Positions 6,258 to 6,964 of a stretch of DNA of 6,964 nucleotides are shown one piece after another. The position numbers and the translations under genes were made by a program. The notes beneath the pieces are model-generated. The model was not told the DNA's origin. It worked only from the letters and a program-made list of their open reading frames with translations, and made no database searches. Source of the DNA: an uncultured Prevotella sp. (lineage in GTDB: Bacteria; Bacteroidota; Bacteroidia; Bacteroidales; Bacteroidaceae). Location: assembly GCA_947303825.1 (NCBI GenBank), contig CAMYZK010000131.1:1-6964 (forward strand). Direction: 5' to 3'. The first letter of the stretch is position 1. The number at the start of each line of letters is the position of its first letter.

Positions 6258-6964
6258 TTAGTCTAATCCATCCAATAATATAAACGCTGCCCAGTATTTC
6301 GGGGTATTCCATCCCTTCTCTTTGTGAGAACGTACTGTTTTCTTGGCTAGTTCCAGCGCATCATACTTAGTTTTCTTCTCGCCTATCCAATACTTATAGA
6401 ACTCAGTCATCAAAAGGCAAGTAGCCTCGTCATCCACTTTCCAAAGAGACATTAGAATACTCTGTGCGCCCGCCTTCTTGAACCCGCGCTGGAGGCCGAA
6501 AACACCATCGCCAAAGATGTCACCTTGGGCTGTCTGGCAGGCACTTAGGCTGGTGAGTGTTACAGTCCGAAGATCTAAGGTCGAGATTTCTTGAGCAGTC
6601 AGGATTCCATCGCCATTGTCGCTATAATTACTATCTCCAAACAAAATATTCTCAGCACCAGCAAACAACAGTCCCGACCGGGTGAGTGCCTTGTCTTCGG
6701 AGTCTTGCTGCAAAAGGTAGAACAAGGACGAATCGTTTTCTTTGTCCTCGCTTTTATGATAGAAGCCGTGAGTAGACACATGCACTATTTTCACGTCTTT
6801 TCCGCTGATGGCTTTGAAGGAATATTCTGTAGCCTTAGTCCCCGTATAGAGCAAAGTTTCTGTTGCACCCTTTGCGGTATTGAAAATCTTTGCAACGTTT
6901 TCGGCTTCAACTTTCGAACCGGGCAGATAGTCTACGCTGCTCATTGCCCCACGTATCTCCCGCA
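6258..6964 (-). CDS. CHAT-domain protein, C-terminal part (start lies beyond the right window edge)
   Basis: The frame is open from the window edge to a TAA at 6258, giving about 235 visible residues. An ATG at 6944 could be read as a start, but the codons before it (R-E-I-R-G-A) are open and join naturally to the SSVDYLPGSKVE segment, which normally lies inside a CHAT domain, so this is the tail of a larger, probably TPR-CHAT, protein. Numbering from the Met at 6944, the landmarks are YLPGSKVEAENV, His59 in IVHVSTHGFY, GDGILTAQEISTLDL, Cys136 in SLSACQTAQGD, GVFGLQRGFKKAGAQSILMSLWKVDD and the terminal PKYWAAFILLDGLD. The His/Cys dyad of the caspase-like CHAT peptidase fold is therefore intact. 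The same landmarks occur in the 1458-residue neighbour, but the sequences differ widely between them, so the two are homologues that diverged long ago and not a recent duplication. The next gene starts 21 bp downstream, which implies a shared transcript. Localisation cannot be judged without the N-terminus. Confidence 0.93.
   Translation of the reverse strand, partial: REIRGAMSSVDYLPGSKVEAENVAKIFNTAKGATETLLYTGTKATEYSFKAISGKDVKIVHVSTHGFYHKSEDKENDSSLFYLLQQDSEDKALTRSGLLFAGAENILFGDSNYSDNGDGILTAQEISTLDLRTVTLTSLSACQTAQGDIFGDGVFGLQRGFKKAGAQSILMSLWKVDDEATCLLMTEFYKYWIGEKKTKYDALELAKKTVRSHKEKGWNTPKYWAAFILLDGLD

Noticed and set aside
6258..6944. A complete, small stand-alone CHAT protein of 228 residues starting at ATG 6944
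   Set aside because: The frame stays open to the window edge and the residues before the Met continue naturally into the YLPGSK segment that is internal to CHAT domains. No leader or ribosome binding region is seen before 6944.
1860..6964. Type III-E (Csx29/Craspase) CRISPR association
   Set aside because: CHAT plus TPR alone is not diagnostic: there is no repeat array, no Cas7-type or gRAMP gene here, and the export signal argues against a CRISPR partner.

Overview
The window looks like a chromosomal stretch from a Bacteroidales bacterium (Prevotella or Bacteroides type). This is inferred from three things: exported proteins whose signal peptides end in ...AQ, A/T-rich leaders with no strong Shine-Dalgarno, and large TPR-CHAT proteins of a kind common in that order. 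No rRNA, tRNA or other taxonomic marker is present, so the assignment is soft.

Everything supportable lies on the minus strand as one tightly packed array, read from right to left. (1) 6964-6258 is the C-terminal part of a CHAT-domain protein whose start lies outside the window. (2) 6236-1860 is a complete 1458-residue exported TPR/helical-repeat protein with a C-terminal CHAT protease-like domain. (3) 1852-824 is a cytoplasmic-looking protein with an N-terminal TIR domain and five SEL1 units. (4) 790-1 is the N-terminal 263 residues of an exported TPR protein that runs off the left edge and resembles the front end of another TPR-CHAT protein. The gaps are about 21, 7 and 33 bp. I see no promoter or convincing terminator in them, so co-transcription from a promoter to the right of the window is the simplest reading.

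CHAT domains are caspase-like cysteine protease folds (clan CD), and TIR domains in bacteria are often NAD-consuming effectors. Both CHAT domains in the window keep their His/Cys dyad, and the TIR domain has a Glu where the catalytic Glu is expected. The array therefore combines at least two, probably three, divergent protease-like proteins with one putative NADase or signalling protein. A defence or regulated-cell-death role is a reasonable hypothesis, but it is not demonstrated here. Two facts complicate it: the CHAT and TPR proteins carry export signals while the TIR protein does not, and the TIR gene is clearly more AT-rich than its neighbours, which suggests separate acquisition.

No IS element, CRISPR array, RNA gene or origin was seen, and no gene-free stretch exceeds 33 bp.
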